From Allacma fusca (Eukaryota; Arthropoda; Collembola; Symphypleona; Sminthuridae): DNA of 64,000 nt. Where the stretch lies: NCBI GenBank assembly GCA_947179485.1, contig OX359249.1, positions 31,916,250 to 31,980,249 of the forward strand, in the 5' to 3' direction. Below the pieces are notes generated by a model. That model searched no databases and was not told where the DNA came from. It saw nothing but the letters and a program-made list of their open reading frames with translations. Made by a program: the position numbers and the translations under genes. Position 1 is the stretch's first letter. Every line of letters begins with the position of its first letter. Positions 12,201 through 22,400 of the stretch are shown in pieces.

Positions 12201-15200
12201 GTTTTCCCCATCAAGGCTCGCTTAGTTGAAAACCACATGGGTGCATACGTCAATACTCTCAAACTTGCTCTGAAGTTTAGATGCACATGCATACGCAGGC
12301 TGGAAGTGTGAAAGTTAAAGCCGAGTTTGCATTTCTCGCCGTTATTTTGCATGACAGTCAGTTCTGGTAGCTGCAGGTACGGACTGGCAGGACCTTTCCA
12401 TTTTCATTCTGAGGCAGAGGGAGAGAGAGAGAGAGAGAGATGAAAAATCATTATTGGATAGTGTATGGATTTTCCTGAATACTTGTCGCATTTTCCTTGT
12501 AGCATTCAACAATTTTGGCCGACAATAGGATATTTAGCCGTTAGCAAAAGGGCTTGATTGGATGTAATTTGATAAAAATCGATCTATCATGTCAGCAGCC
12601 CTGTGCGCCTATATATGTAGCAGGACTCATACATGTCAAATAATGGATTTGAAAATAAAAAAATTTGAGTTAGCCGTAATGTTTTGGATACATCTATGAG
12701 AGGCAGGAAAGATGATCCACAAGTTGTCACTCGTCCCGACGTAATGGCTTCATAGACTAAGTTTTGTATTGAGGAAAAATGGGATTTTTTACAAGGACAA
12801 ACTGAGGCTGAGAAAAGGGGAGTTGGGGATATGTAGTATGTAGTCCAAGTTGTCGTAATTTATTGTGGAAAGTATCCCTATACATTATTGTAATGCAGGA
12901 AGATTCCAAATCTGCATACATTTATCCTCACTTTTTGCTCCTTACATACTCCTGACTATATTGCCACGGGATTGGTTCTGGCGGGAAGACTTTTTCTAGT
13001 TTTGTAGATAGATATCTCTAGAATCTTATTTCAGCGAAAGAGTACCATGAGTTACGTGCCAGATACAAGGACTACATTTATTAGCTTACCCCTCCAACGC
13101 TGAAAGGTAAGAGTGATAGTGGTTTTTCCCCAAAAGTAGGGAAGAGTAAGCCTCGAAAGGAGGAGGGTTTTAAATCCTTGGAAATGGAAGCAAGTGTCTA
13201 TAAAGTATGCTATTATTATTTACTTATCTGAACTCTCATTCTCTGAAAAACTTTTTTTTTCCAGCCGGAATATGGAATGTTTGTCTATTATCCTAATTCT
13301 CGTTGCTACTGGTTTAGCCTGGCTCAACAAGGAAGTCTGAGGGAGTACAATCTCATAGGTAACCTGATTTTCTCTACTCGCTTATTCCGTTTTTTTCCCC
13401 CTGGTCCCGACTAGTTTCTTATTATTGTCACTGCCTCAAATCCCCTCCATTATAGAATGATTTTCTCAGACTTGAAGTCACGTATTCCCTCAATATCCCT
13501 AAAATTCCCTATTTATCCTTGGAAATGCACAATGTTCGGGAAGATGTTTCAGCTGCATAAACGAATGATTATGAAAATCAAAGTTACTTTCTGCACATTA
13601 TGAAAACATGAGGCAAATTGAACTAGAGACTTGCCATGGCTTGGACTTAATGACATGCTTTTCCTGACATAAAACAAGGGGTTCTCATGGGGCTAGCTGT
13701 GTACAATTCAATTATCCTGGATCTTCATTTTCCGTCAATTTGTTACCGGAAGTTGCTGTCACCACCAGTAGTGCCACCATTGGATAGCGCCGCCGTGGGG
13801 GTCACAAGGGATCCAACGATTGATGACTTGGCAGAAATTATGCCTGTGAGTCCTCTTTCCCATCGTTTCTTATCATGTTAAAAGATGGGTTGTTGAAAGT
13901 TATCCCGTTTTTCTCTATCTCACCCACTTCACTCACTCGCCGTATGTTCACCCTCATTTCCCATCAGTACTTCTCTCCAAATATTTTCACCTAATTAATT
14001 ACGAGCTGAAGGAAATTATCATCAACTTCAGTGCAAGATCCACATCTAAATGTACTCACTCAATGACATCATTAGTTTGTGCACTCAGTGCTGATCCACT
14101 CAAAATATCTTTGGTAGTCGTCTTTAATATGCATAGACAGTCTTGTCTGATACATTACATACTGTTTTTCGAATTGCAACGTCTGACACAACATTGCCCC
14201 ATAGTTTTTACAGTGAAATTGTTTGTACTTGAAACAATGACACGCTGCATTTTCCCATCCATCATATATATTCACTGAAACAGGTTTGCAAAAAATTGAA
14301 TTAGTCCGAAAGGTTGCCCAATGAGGAATGTGCGTCGGAGATGAGGCATTACAGTAGTTAGAAGCTGAAATGATTAAATTATTTTACAATACAAAACTGC
14401 TCTGCTCATCTGAAGGTTGATATCTTTGCAACGTTTCACAGAAAATGATGTACTAACCCCTGTTTTTGATTTGTGTAGGATGTGGCTCATGGTTTACGGG
14501 AACTACTGAAATACGAAGGAAGTGTTGAAGAAGATATGGGCCTCAGTTTCCAGGTATTGCACTCCAAAGGTTTTCCTCGTAGCCGTAGCTTTTGGAGTTG
14601 CTAAGAATTCTTCTTTATCTTGTACATGTGCGATTGTGCAAACATACATAAATCTGCATGGGAGATAAGATGTGCCTCACTTCTCATCTTCTTGGCAGCC
14701 CTTTAATAGTTCCGAAGGTTTTCATGGGCACAGCTTGTAAATGTGACTAAATGCTTAGTAACCATTAAAGAGGCATATACAGATAGTTGCATGTATGGGT
14801 GCACCGTTGTATCTATATTTGAGTGGGATTCACAGGATGAATTCGAATAAATTGATGGTGAAGATGTCAAAGGCAGTGGTGTTGTTGTCTATCTATGTTT
14901 GGCTCAAAGTTTTTTGGGTGCATGTTTGATTTGTAGGCATCCCTGCAAGAGTACGACCGTATCATGACATACAATTTGAAGGAGAATGGAGAGCACATCA
15001 TGGTCAAGAACAGTAATCGAGAGGAGTATGTGAAGTTGTACTTGGACTGGGTTCTCAACACAGCTATCTACGCTCAATTCCGAGCTTTCTACTTGGGCTT
15101 TCATTCCGTCACAGCCTCCAACGCTCTTATTGTAAGTTTGACTGGAGGCCGTTATTGTAACAATTTTCTTGAACATTCCGTCCGGCCAAAAGCTGATATT

Positions 15201-18200
15201 ACTCTTACGTCTGGTAGTAGTGGGGTAGTATCAATGTGGCTGAGTGGAATTCATGTAGTAGCCTTGTCATAAACATATTTCTCCACATGATATTTTTGTT
15301 CAGTGGTCCGGTCAGAATCCATCACCCACGAGGGGGTATCGTATGTCAGTGTGTTTACCCCATTACTAACAAAAGTTCAAAACAGCTTCCTTTCATGCTA
15401 ATAATAATAATAATCACGTAAATTACATTGCGCCACTTGGAGTACTGTGTGTGTGTGTGTGTGCTAGGGGAGTGAGAAGTAATGCTGACATTTTCTTACC
15501 AGAACTCCTCTGTACATATGTATCTTTACTACTTACATGACTCCATTAATCAAACAAGAAGGCAAAACGCAATACCTTAGAACTTAACAAGTGCAAATCC
15601 TATTTTATTTATGGAATAGGATTTACTTCCTTTGCTATGGTGTGGGACCACTCCGTTTTTCCCGCCTGAGGAAAATGCGGTACTCATTTGACGAGTCAGA
15701 CTTGGAGCGAGAATATTTCTCAAACCACTCTTGAATAATTGTGGAGTCAGGGCTAAAGCATTGTATTGTCTCCCCACATAGTCTCACAGTCTTCAAGTCC
15801 TCTCTCTCTCTCTCCAAAAGTTGGTAAAATGGCAGGAGTGGGAAATTGTGTAGTATCGTACCGTAAAGCCATCTGAGAGAATTGGTCTACGTACGATTTT
15901 ACAGGCTCTAACTGATCTCATGTATGATTGAAAACGCGACTGAGCGTACATGTACTATACGTTGGTGCGGGGTGTGTAGACTTTTTGCTTCTGCAGGGAT
16001 CTGACCTATCTCGAGGAATAAAATGAAATATAGTTGGATATTTTGCAATAAGCTTTATTCTAATGCAAGTATAGTAACAGCTGAGTGCACAAACAGCCTA
16101 TTACGAGTATTTTTCGCGCAGATAAAGTTACTTCTACTCCAGTTCAATTTCTTTGTTGCGAACCGTCCCCATCTGCTTGTACTCTCATACCAACCTTTGT
16201 ATGAACCACCAAGTGGCTATGGAAAGAAATATTTTTATGATCAACTTCATGGTCCTCTTATTCTGCTTTCACGCAGTTTTCTACCGGATTGCTCTAAGTC
16301 GTTGTGTGAGCGTCTGCATGTGGAATCTGTGTACGTGCACATACTATATATACGGCATACCTCCTACCTTCCCAGTTGACTGATGGGCTTCAAGAGCATT
16401 AAATAGCTGAAAAACTTTTATTGAAAATCAGCTATCTTCAAGTAGATGACTCCTTGCAGGTTATTATTTGTATTGGATTTGTACTCTTCCGTAGGAACCC
16501 GGCAGGTATGTACATGAGGAACAAAATTTCTCATCAGCTCGAGCGACTCCGGGATTTGATTTTTTCTTGGAGTTAATGCAAGGGATTAGGAGGGACCATT
16601 TGTGGACGTGTTGCAACTCCGAGAGAGAGAGAGAGAGAGAGAGGGGAATTTCATGCAATGCCAATTAAAAATAATTATTATGTCTGATTACACGAACTCG
16701 ATTGAAATAGTTGGAGTGACACAGCAGCGGCAAATTAAATTACTGAGTTAAGAGACATTGGTGAAAAGATGATAACTAGATTTTTCTATTGAGGAAATTG
16801 GCTGCCTTTGCTTTTTTATCCTTATCCAAGATTTTATCGTAATCTCTTCACTGCTGGCGTGTTAGGCTTCATCACGAGCTTTAAACAGAGAGAGAGAACT
16901 AACGAGCTGTAAAAGCGTACTCTGTGTTAGTTGAGCAAGGCACTAGGCACATTGACTATTACGTGTGTATGTATTTGTCGAGATAGATTTGACTATGGGC
17001 TTCCCTATATATACTTGAACAGTGGAGTCTCGGAGGTACCTATGGCTGGGCAAAGTAATGTGTCATGTGCATGTGCCAGAGGAGAGTGTAAACCTGAGGG
17101 AAAAAGTACTGTCCTTAATTACATATGCTTTGCTAATCCTAAATACCGTAGTATTCTATATCAGCTATTTTATTTCCACGGCGGTGGTTCATAGAATTGC
17201 AAATATCACGACACGACTGGAACTTACGTACACTAAAACCAATCTCGTGTTGAGAGAACGATGAGTCTGCTTGGGTTTTCAGAAAGGAAATGGGGTTTAG
17301 TGTATATTTATATGAAGTGGGTCTGGAATATAGTAGGAGAAAGAATAAAATATCGTGGAATGTTCCACATATGAGGCCGGAGAGTAGAAGATTTATGGTA
17401 TTGAAAATCCGTCAGATTCAACGACACCTTGTAGGTATTATTGGGCTATGGGAATTAAGTTTACGTGTTGAGCGTTTGCTTGGGTTATTTCACAGATGCT
17501 TCGCCCAGAGGAGGTTGAGATGCTCGTGTGTGGGTCTCCAACGTTGGATTTACATGAGCTGAGAAAAGTGACAGAATATGATGAATACCGTCCTGATGAC
17601 AGAGTGATTCAGTAAGAAATTTTACTATTTATGGTACCTCTGATGCTGAGCCTTTTGTTTCTTTGCTCATCCATCCATCTATTATTAATTTGTCCTTTTC
17701 ACATCTCATACTTACGTAATCAGTCAAATCAATATGACTTAATATTCCAGAGACTTTTGGTCAGTTCTGACTTCACTCCCTTTGGACTTGCAAAAGAAGT
17801 TCCTCTTGTTCACCACTGGGAGTGACCGGATTCCTGTCGGAGGTATGGGCGAGATGTACTTCAAGGTAATAGAACTTGTCAATACAAAAACAAACACAGG
17901 TCGGTTTACAATTTCGCACCGACAGTCACTACGACTTTGATTTCTATTCAAGACTTTCCAAGGGTTTTTCGCCTTGCAAAGAATTTCCTCTTCACGTCGG
18001 CATACACTGAGTTCAGTTGACGTGACAATAGTTTCATGTGTCCTTCTACTCCCTGAATTGAACTCTTACATTTCCTCTTCTGTCTCTCCCTCTCTCCCCA
18101 TGCCCTATCTTCTCCTTCCCTTGAATGAAAGAATGTGCTGACTTTGTGTGACCATTAATCTTCGAAATTGTAGATTTCCAGGATGCGCGACCGGGAAGAC

Positions 18201-18323
18201 AACCTGCCAGAGGCTCATACATGCTTTAATCAATTAATCCTTCCAGATTACCCAAATAGAGATGTTCTCAGAAAGAAATTGATCATTGCTATTTCTAATG
18301 CTGAAGGATTTGGACTGGAATAA
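3076..18323 (+). CDS. HECTD2: HECTD2-type HECT E3 ubiquitin ligase (gene span, 16 coding exons)
   Basis: A HECT-family E3 takes ubiquitin from an E2 onto its own catalytic cysteine and then passes it to substrate. Sixteen exons with GT...AG borders and matching phases join into 2070 nt, that is 689 codons plus TAA. The order agrees with HECTD2 throughout. Residues 1-47 are a variable leader. A helical region follows with blocks such as [36 protein letters not shown] and [16 protein letters not shown]. The HECT domain runs from about residue 350 to the end, with [41 protein letters not shown] and AHTCFNQL. The catalytic Cys is residue 657 (codon 18222-18224), and the protein ends in GFGLE as the family does. 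Human HECTD2 is about 776 aa; the difference is almost all in the N-terminal leader, so a further upstream coding exon is possible. Introns range from 129 nt to 2.7 kb. Identity rests on remembered family sequence, not a search. Confidence 0.96.
3219..4446 (+). other. HECTD2 intron 1
   Basis: Donor gtaagt to acceptor ttatag, with nothing conserved. A 64-codon ORF starting at 3333 has no known motif. Confidence 0.7.
4447..4549 (+). CDS. HECTD2: HECTD2 exon 2 (residues 48-82)
   Basis: The exon follows acceptor ...gaattatag and ends at donor gtaaaa. It encodes [16 protein letters not shown] and [12 protein letters not shown], the start of the conserved HECTD2 helical region. It closes on a codon boundary. 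Confidence 0.93.
5028..5117 (+). CDS. HECTD2: HECTD2 exon 3 (residues 83-112)
   Basis: Acceptor tttttccag and donor gtaaat flank thirty codons containing [20 protein letters not shown]. Both ends are phase 0. The family shows the pattern T-ED--N--FV--V-D-L at this point. Confidence 0.93.
5118..7791 (+). other. HECTD2 intron 3
   Basis: This is the longest HECTD2 intron (2.7 kb). No repeat family, RNA gene or coding signal was seen. Confidence 0.85.
7792..7856 (+). CDS. HECTD2: HECTD2 exon 4 (residues 113-134)
   Basis: Acceptor gttttttcag and donor gtgagt flank an exon encoding [20 protein letters not shown]. The last two bases AA join G of exon 5 to give Lys. Confidence 0.94.
7857..10013 (+). 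other. HECTD2 introns 4 and 5 (flanking exon 5)
   Basis: Two introns of about 1.0 kb each side of 8911-9066. I see nothing in them beyond AT-rich sequence. Confidence 0.8.
8911..9066 (+). CDS. HECTD2: HECTD2 exon 5 (residues 134-186)
   Basis: Acceptor gatcttatag and donor gtgagt flank an exon encoding [34 protein letters not shown] and LVHWFRT. These match the family block ILQNP, YAHLLRQI, HFLVHWFK. Confidence 0.95.
10014..10162 (+). CDS. HECTD2: HECTD2 exon 6 (residues 186-236)
   Basis: The acceptor is ccctttgtgcag and the donor gtaatc. The exon encodes [16 protein letters not shown] and [15 protein letters not shown]. The reading frame stays open past the donor, but homology stops at ALL. 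The split codon A|AC with exon 7 gives the expected Asn, which fixes the donor at 10163. Confidence 0.93.
10395..10582 (+). CDS. HECTD2: HECTD2 exon 7 (residues 236-298)
   Basis: The exon encodes [33 protein letters not shown] and [20 protein letters not shown], all strongly HECTD2-like. The donor is gttagt. The acceptor gaatgactgaacag lacks a pyrimidine tract, but the phase and the conserved ANN motif place it here. Confidence 0.93.
10712..10852 (+). CDS. HECTD2: HECTD2 exon 8 (residues 299-345)
   Basis: Acceptor ctgaattttag and donor gtaaaa flank an exon encoding [20 protein letters not shown] and [20 protein letters not shown]. It is phase 0 at both ends. It leads directly into the HECT domain. 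Confidence 0.95.
11830..11952 (+). CDS. HECTD2: HECTD2 exon 9 (residues 346-386), start of HECT N-lobe
   Basis: Acceptor caattgtag and donor gtaatg flank an exon encoding [20 protein letters not shown] and [13 protein letters not shown]. This is the diagnostic HECT-domain opening with [12 protein letters not shown]. Confidence 0.97.
12418..12440. repeat. (GA)n array
   Basis: A GA run inside HECTD2 intron 9. Confidence 0.9.
13265..13358 (+). CDS. HECTD2: HECTD2 exon 10 (residues 387-418)
   Basis: A long T-run followed by ccag precedes the exon; the donor is gtaacc. It encodes [18 protein letters not shown] and REYNLIG. The final G joins GG of exon 11. Confidence 0.95.
13679..13845 (+). CDS. 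HECTD2: HECTD2 exon 11 (residues 418-473)
   Basis: The exon encodes [32 protein letters not shown] and [10 protein letters not shown], with donor gtgagt. The acceptor gacataaaacaag is A-rich with no tract next to it. It is needed to keep the [11 protein letters not shown] core and the phase. Confidence 0.95.
13846..14478 (+). other. HECTD2 intron 11
   Basis: 633 bases between donor gtgagt and acceptor gtgtag. The overlapping ORFs on both strands here have no recognisable content. Confidence 0.85.
14479..14553 (+). CDS. HECTD2: HECTD2 exon 12 (residues 474-498)
   Basis: Acceptor gatttgtgtag and donor gtattg flank an exon encoding [17 protein letters not shown] and SFQ. This is the HECT segment with the conserved L--L--YEG-VE-D pattern. 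Confidence 0.95.
14937..15131 (+). CDS. HECTD2: HECTD2 exon 13 (residues 499-563)
   Basis: Acceptor tttgatttgtag and donor gtaagt flank an exon encoding [20 protein letters not shown] and [18 protein letters not shown]. This is the N-R-EYV--Y-----N--I--QF-AF--GF hallmark of HECT domains. Confidence 0.97.
15446..15463. repeat. (GT)n array
   Basis: A GT run inside HECTD2 intron 13. Confidence 0.9.
16621..16643. repeat. (GA)n array
   Basis: A GA run inside HECTD2 intron 13. Confidence 0.92.
17496..17611 (+). CDS. HECTD2: HECTD2 exon 14 (residues 564-602)
   Basis: Acceptor gttatttcacag and donor gtaaga flank an exon encoding [20 protein letters not shown] and [10 protein letters not shown]. 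It covers the family's EE-E-LVCGSP-LD motif at the hinge region. The split codon CA|A gives Gln. Confidence 0.96.
17751..17865 (+). CDS. HECTD2: HECTD2 exon 15 (residues 602-640), HECT C-lobe
   Basis: Acceptor aatattccag and donor gtaata flank an exon encoding [20 protein letters not shown] and [18 protein letters not shown]. FTTGSxRxPxGG is typical of the HECT C-lobe. Confidence 0.97.
18174..18323 (+). CDS. HECTD2: HECTD2 exon 16, catalytic Cys and stop (residues 641-689)
   Basis: The acceptor is gaaattgtag. The exon encodes [16 protein letters not shown] and [15 protein letters not shown], then TAA at 18321-18323. The Cys of HTCFNQL (residue 657) is the thioester cysteine. GFGLE is the usual HECTD2 C-terminus, with the Phe near the end that HECT enzymes need for ubiquitin ligation. 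Confidence 0.97.
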   Translation: MSRMRDREDNLPEAHTCFNQLILPDYPNRDVLRKKLIIAISNAEGFGLE

Positions 18324-19450
18324 CTACTGTATAAATTTAGTTCGACTCTCAGATTACTAGTATTTTACTTTGTATGAGTATTTGAGTATATGCTCACCTA
18401 TCTTGGTGCTCATGCCGCGGAAAAAAAGGGTGATGTGTGATAGCACCGTGTGTACATATGTTATAAAAAAACTTAACTTTATTTGAGCCTTTTTTTTGGT
18501 ACTTAACAAGGTACATATGAGATACAAATTCTATTTTTTCCGTCTCGTTGGTGCTTAATTAGCAACAGATTCAGTTCCATTCATCTCGAGAGCATCCTAC
18601 CCGTTTAGTTTCTTTTCGTTGTGTTTTGATTAGCCTGATACTTGAATGATGTGCATGTGTACAATGAATTTACGTATAATTATGGGATATAATTATGTAT
18701 AAGCTTACAACCATAGAATTTCAGGACTGACTCTCTCGAGAAAAACTGAACCAAATTCAATGTGCACTTTAACTGATTACTATATCTGCACAGTTGCACA
18801 CATTACTTGTACTGTGTAGTGTGCATTGGTGGGATCACTATGTACCATGGAAATTGCTTGGATGTTTAGAATTAAGTTGGAAATATCCAGGACCAGGCCT
18901 GTGTTAGTCTTAGGGAGTGTATGTTTCTAAATGTTGTGTGTAACTGGGATTGACCTGTGAGCAGCATGGGACCTGATAGTGGTTTGTGAGGGTGTAAATT
19001 ATCTTCAAGAATCTTTAGGTTACCTGGTGCAATACCGAAATTAATTTCTTTTGATTTATGGTGAACATGAAACAATGTGATAAATTTCCCCGTCGCAAAC
19101 AGTCGTTGCAAAAAGTATTGCTTTGGAAATGTACTTCACGCCATGTACGTACGTGAGGAATGGACTTTGGTTTTGGTGGTTACACTCAAAATCGTACGAG
19201 TATTAGAAAAACTTTTCCCCCCGTCTATTGGCTGGAATCAGCCCTATTTGGACAAGACGACAAATTACTACTATTTCAAGATGGTCTATATAAGTGAGCT
19301 CCTACTTACGCATATAACTAGATATATCTACATATTCCGTCCATCATTTACAGAGGAATGCAAAATTGTAATTTTTACCTTTATCTCCGGACGCACTATA
19401 AAAATACCATAAATATGACTAATAATGAATAAAGCTTTGGGGATTTATTG
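18324..19450 (+). other. probable HECTD2 3' UTR
   Basis: There is no conserved coding sequence between the TAA and the first AATAAA. The end is estimated from that hexamer and is not shown by any transcript. Confidence 0.45.
19428..19433 (+). terminator. candidate HECTD2 polyadenylation signal AATAAA
   Basis: This is the first AATAAA after the HECTD2 stop. A T/GT-rich stretch (gtttccttcccatttgtgaa) lies 25-60 bases downstream, as expected of a cleavage-site downstream element. Distance from the stop is about 1.1 kb. Confidence 0.4.
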
Positions 19451-22400
19451 TTCAATTTGTTTCCTTCCCATTTGTGAATGTTTGTTTCCTTGGATAAGCC
19501 GTTGCATAATATTTCCATTTAGGTTACCATTACCAGCGCTGAGCGTATGAAGGATTGCACAGAGCCGAATTCACCATTCATATTTACAGCTGTTTAAAAA
19601 ATTGCTAACCAAATACTATAAGCAATAAGCGCCCTGCCATAAGCTGAGTATTGCTAATATTGGTAGTCGGCTTCCTTTACCGAGACTCGCGGAAATTGCA
19701 ATCAACCATAAAAGGCAATGAAGATACTAAAATGAAGTTGACGATTCATTTAGAGTTAGAGAGTTCACGTGCATAATTAAGGTTTGGTAGTAAAATCACC
19801 CAAGGTCCAAGTAATTAGTACTGAGCTGCTGGATTTTCATTTGGAAACTTTGGTCCTGGTAAGCTAACGTGATTAGAAGAATGTAGTTTGGAATTGTACA
19901 TACATTAAATCACAATGGTTCGTATATTTACAAGGGACTGTCATCGTCATCAAGTGTGAATACTGTACGCTCTCATGTGGTAGAATTCCATTGAGCGGGC
20001 ACTGAGTCACAGGTTTAAGTGACAGGAGGTCGAGAAATCCATTGGCAAGTGCAGGGTTTGGTGACAGGCAATGGATACTGTGGGATTTAGCTGGTTGTAA
20101 TGATAAATTCATATGTACAGCTTTTCGTCTCCTCTATCACTACAACAAGTACGTACGGAGTACAAATTTGAATTCGGTCGTGTGTCAACACAGTAGAGTA
20201 CACACAATGACATGACGTACGACACACGAGCGAGGGTGCACTAAAACATTAACCATCAACTGTGAAGTTTGAGTGAGTACGACTTGAAATTTGCGGGGTT
20301 GAATCTATACTACACTGTGGAGGATTTATACGGGGTTTTGCTCACTCCTGCCATCATATTTCACTGGAGACAAGGATTCGTCAGCATGGATTTTATTGCT
20401 CTCTTGCACAACTTGTGTCTTAACTTCCAAGTCATATGTGGTCACATAGCATGAAAATTCTTGACACAGGAGTTTAATTTTACCAAAACCGATTTCTGTA
20501 TTTATGCTCACTTTCCTACAAGTACACTTTCACTTCCTTACCTTCTCTTCTCTTCTCCTCGCATGTCCCATTTCCCAGTGCCCCATACCGACACGCATTG
20601 GTGCGTGTGCTCACCTCTGGAGTGTACTCGAACTATATTATTGCTACTTTAATTACAGTAATAACCGCTTCATGACTGTGCTAATTCCGAGCTCTCTCCT
20701 CCTCGAAAACTCTTTCTTCGTCTCTGGGCTGATTACCGCATTTATCGTGGATATAACGCTCAACGGTTGTGAATCTAACCTCCAGTCAAGTCTGCTTTTG
20801 TTCGTTTATAAATGGGTGCATAAAACAAAATTTGAGATTTTAAATGCTAATAACTACCTCCGGGGAGGAAAATTGAACAAGTACAAGCAGAATGTTACTA
20901 TGAGGACCATCCCACTTACTACAATAATTATTATGTAAGTTGCCATAAGCACTTGGTCATCGTGAGGTTCTCAAGAGTAACACATACAGTACGCACCCAG
21001 CTTTGGCTCAAACTCAAAAGAGAGATAAATGTGGGATTTGTACGTAACAGTTGAACTTATCACAACTACAATGGGACGTGTGAAGTATACAGAAGAGATG
21101 ATATTCCGGTAGACTTATTGATATAATTCATTCAGATGATTCAGATGAGCATTCTCAAAAGTAGTATTTATAGGGAGGTATTTTGCGATTTGCATCCCTC
21201 AAAAGTTGTAAGGCTGTCGGATGGGAAAACTTTAACGGAGATTACATAATTTGGTTCTGTACAATTCTTCCTGAAGGTAAATACAGGATGCAGTATTGAG
21301 AGGAATGCTCTGGTATCATCCGTATACCAGAGAGTAGTGCGCATACCAGCACAGGAATAAGTTGTCATTGAATGGGGTTATTTGTTGCCATGTGGTTCCT
21401 GTGACAATGCAGTTGTATAAATGTGGAGTGTGTAAAAAAAACTGTAAACAGACCATGTCAGCACTTCTGTCAGACGTCCTGTATGGAATTTTACAAATAT
21501 TAGGGAAGCCCGGGTAAGGGAAGATACGGTGTACATTCAATTTGAGGGATGGGATGTTGGGTGCACGGGTTGATGTATGTATGTATGTGATCAGTGAATA
21601 GTCGGAGGTTGCGTTTATGCAAACAAAAACCAAAAAAACATACGGGAGGAGAGGACGAGCGGATGGCTCTGACTATGAACATGAGGACCGTATGCACTCC
21701 CACCACAGTGGAGAGAGAGAGAGGAGAGAAGCTCTTTTTCTCTTTTCCTCTCCCAAAAGGCAACAGTTTTTCCCTGAAATTGGAATTTCAAAAGGGATTT
21801 GCTGATTTCTTTCTATATCTGAATCTCTCTGAGCCGGCCCATTCAGGAAAGAAGAAATGAACAACCCAAAGAAGAAGCGCCTAGGATAATCGGGGAAAAC
21901 GCAATCTGGACGATCAGGCTGGGTCGGTCGGCAGAATCCCTATACGCTCTCTCTCTAGCTCACAAATAACATACACAAGTTATACATGTATAGTATTGGC
22001 AAGTACTTGCCATACCACACTGACTCACTGGGACTCTCTCTCTCTCTCTTTAAGTTAGAGGATGACAAGTAGCATGTATTCAAAGGCAAGGTATGCTTAA
22101 ACACACTCACACCACACACACACACTGGCAGTACTGCTCAAAATGGGCTTGCTTTTCATGGCTTATCTCATCCTTCCTACAATGGCTTGTGTCAATACAA
22201 AAAACTCATTACGGGTTGAACATTTTCTCAATTTTCGGAGTACACAGCAGTATTCAAATGTTGGCTTTTCACACAGGTATACCATTCCGCATGCAGCGGG
22301 TACGTGAATGTACCCGCACACCCTGTCCATGTATTCTCCCTTACTTCAGCATTGGACTTGTACCATTGTAGCACTTGTGTACAAGCTTCAAAGTCAGCGC

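Larger units (their letters stand above)
10853..13264 (+). other. HECTD2 introns 8 and 9 (flanking exon 9)
   Basis: Non-coding apart from exon 9. A short GA array lies at 12418-12440 and a TATG-rich stretch near 11650-11670. Confidence 0.8.
15132..17495 (+). other. HECTD2 intron 13
   Basis: 2.4 kb with a GT array (15446-15463), a GA array (16621-16643) and several overlapping short ORFs. The longest (16023-16379) has no recognised motif. Confidence 0.85.

Noticed and set aside
20504-20938. 144-codon ORF between the two genes
   Set aside because: The hydrophobic and Leu/Ser-rich reading comes from pyrimidine-rich DNA; no conserved motif or gene context.
21617-21805. Charged ORF (RRGRADGSDYEHEDRMHSHH region) that looked exon-like
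   Set aside because: No convincing acceptor and its second half reads through a GA array, which produces charged residues by default.
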